Assembly (NCBI RefSeq): GCF_019900845.1
Contig: NZ_CP074570.1
Span: 992,001-1,056,000 of the forward strand
Origin: Paraneptunicella aestuarii
Lineage (GTDB): Bacteria; Pseudomonadota; Gammaproteobacteria; Enterobacterales; Alteromonadaceae
Length of the DNA stretch: 64,000 bases
Direction of reading: 5' to 3'
The position numbers and the translations under genes are program-made. Under the pieces are notes generated by a model. That model saw only the letters and a program-made list of their open reading frames with translations, had not been told where the DNA came from and did not search any database. Below, piece by piece: positions 63,816 to 64,000 of the stretch (positions are counted from its first letter, which is position 1; the number at the start of each line of letters is the position of its first letter).

Positions 63816-64000
63816 TAGTGAGCTAATAATCCCGGACACTCATTTGGGTGGTATTCTTACCGCTCTCTATAAAAGCGCCAACCTGAACGGGTTTCAGCTT
63901 CGCTCCTACAAATTGCTTTGCAAGCAATCAAAAAACAAACTCACTGCTGCATGATTACGAGCCTGTTTCTTTCTAATCGCTTCGAACTTGTTGGTGTAAT

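Overview
The window is a chromosomal segment of a marine-type gammaproteobacterium, most likely in the Alteromonadales (Alteromonadaceae-like). The grounds are a six-subunit Na+-translocating NADH:quinone reductase operon, FabV as enoyl reductase, a conserved fldB/xerD/dsbC/recJ and recO-pdxJ-acpS-rlmD-relA-mazG gene order, a TRAP transporter, S9 and M17 peptidases, and moderate GC with many intergenic palindromic repeats. The placement rests on gene content and recognisable protein sequences only, with no database search. No rRNA, tRNA or CRISPR array was seen.

Layout: 1-2.65 kb is a cell-wall recycling operon (amgK partial, murU) followed by djlA. 2.65-3.25 kb is a higher-order repeat. 3.25-6.5 kb holds a periplasmic cyclophilin, rlmG, an AlkB-type dioxygenase and bolA. 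6.8-9.9 kb is a TRAP transporter of the 2-oxoacid-binding (TakP-like) kind. 10.2-11.3 kb is fabV. 11.7-17.9 kb is nqrABCDEF plus the maturation gene nqrM, with a terminator-like hairpin before nqrM and no apbE. 18-21.3 kb has a chemoreceptor and a zinc-sensing diguanylate cyclase (DgcZ type). 21.4-24 kb is a yqiJ/yqiK (flotillin) pair. 24-31.4 kb has a KamA-like radical SAM enzyme, a 2-hydroxyacid dehydrogenase, SOS-controlled dinB, an M17 peptidase, a DUF1653 protein, an MBL-fold hydrolase and a GNAT enzyme. About 1 kb without genes precedes a secreted phospholipase D-family protein (32.4 kb), then a Ser/Thr dehydratase, a DPP4-family peptidase and trmN6. 38.4-50.7 kb is core: a CheW-like orphan, the fldB-folM-GNAT operon, xerD, dsbC, recJ, recO, pdxJ, acpS, rlmD and relA.

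50.69-57.59 kb is a compact mobile island inserted between relA and mazG, which are neighbours or near-neighbours in related genomes. It is bounded by a 14-bp perfect (21-bp imperfect) direct repeat. It carries a 560-residue tyrosine recombinase, a ParB-domain protein, a 12-bp tandem (iteron-like) repeat array beside a T-rich tract, a large inverted repeat, and a cargo of unfamiliar small genes. The most unusual cargo is a two-gene unit: a 93-residue secreted protein built of three Gly-rich repeats, directly followed by a five-segment membrane protein. I recognise no family for either; they are my best candidate for an undescribed system.

57.6-64 kb returns to mazG and a racemase. A large secreted SxxK serine hydrolase follows, flanked by a 29-bp identical direct repeat, then a 182-bp tandem repeat array containing REP-like palindromes. 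Last is a small membrane-anchored protein gene whose stop codon lies in an attC-like pair of inverted 31-nt arms, which looks like a single integron-type gene cassette.
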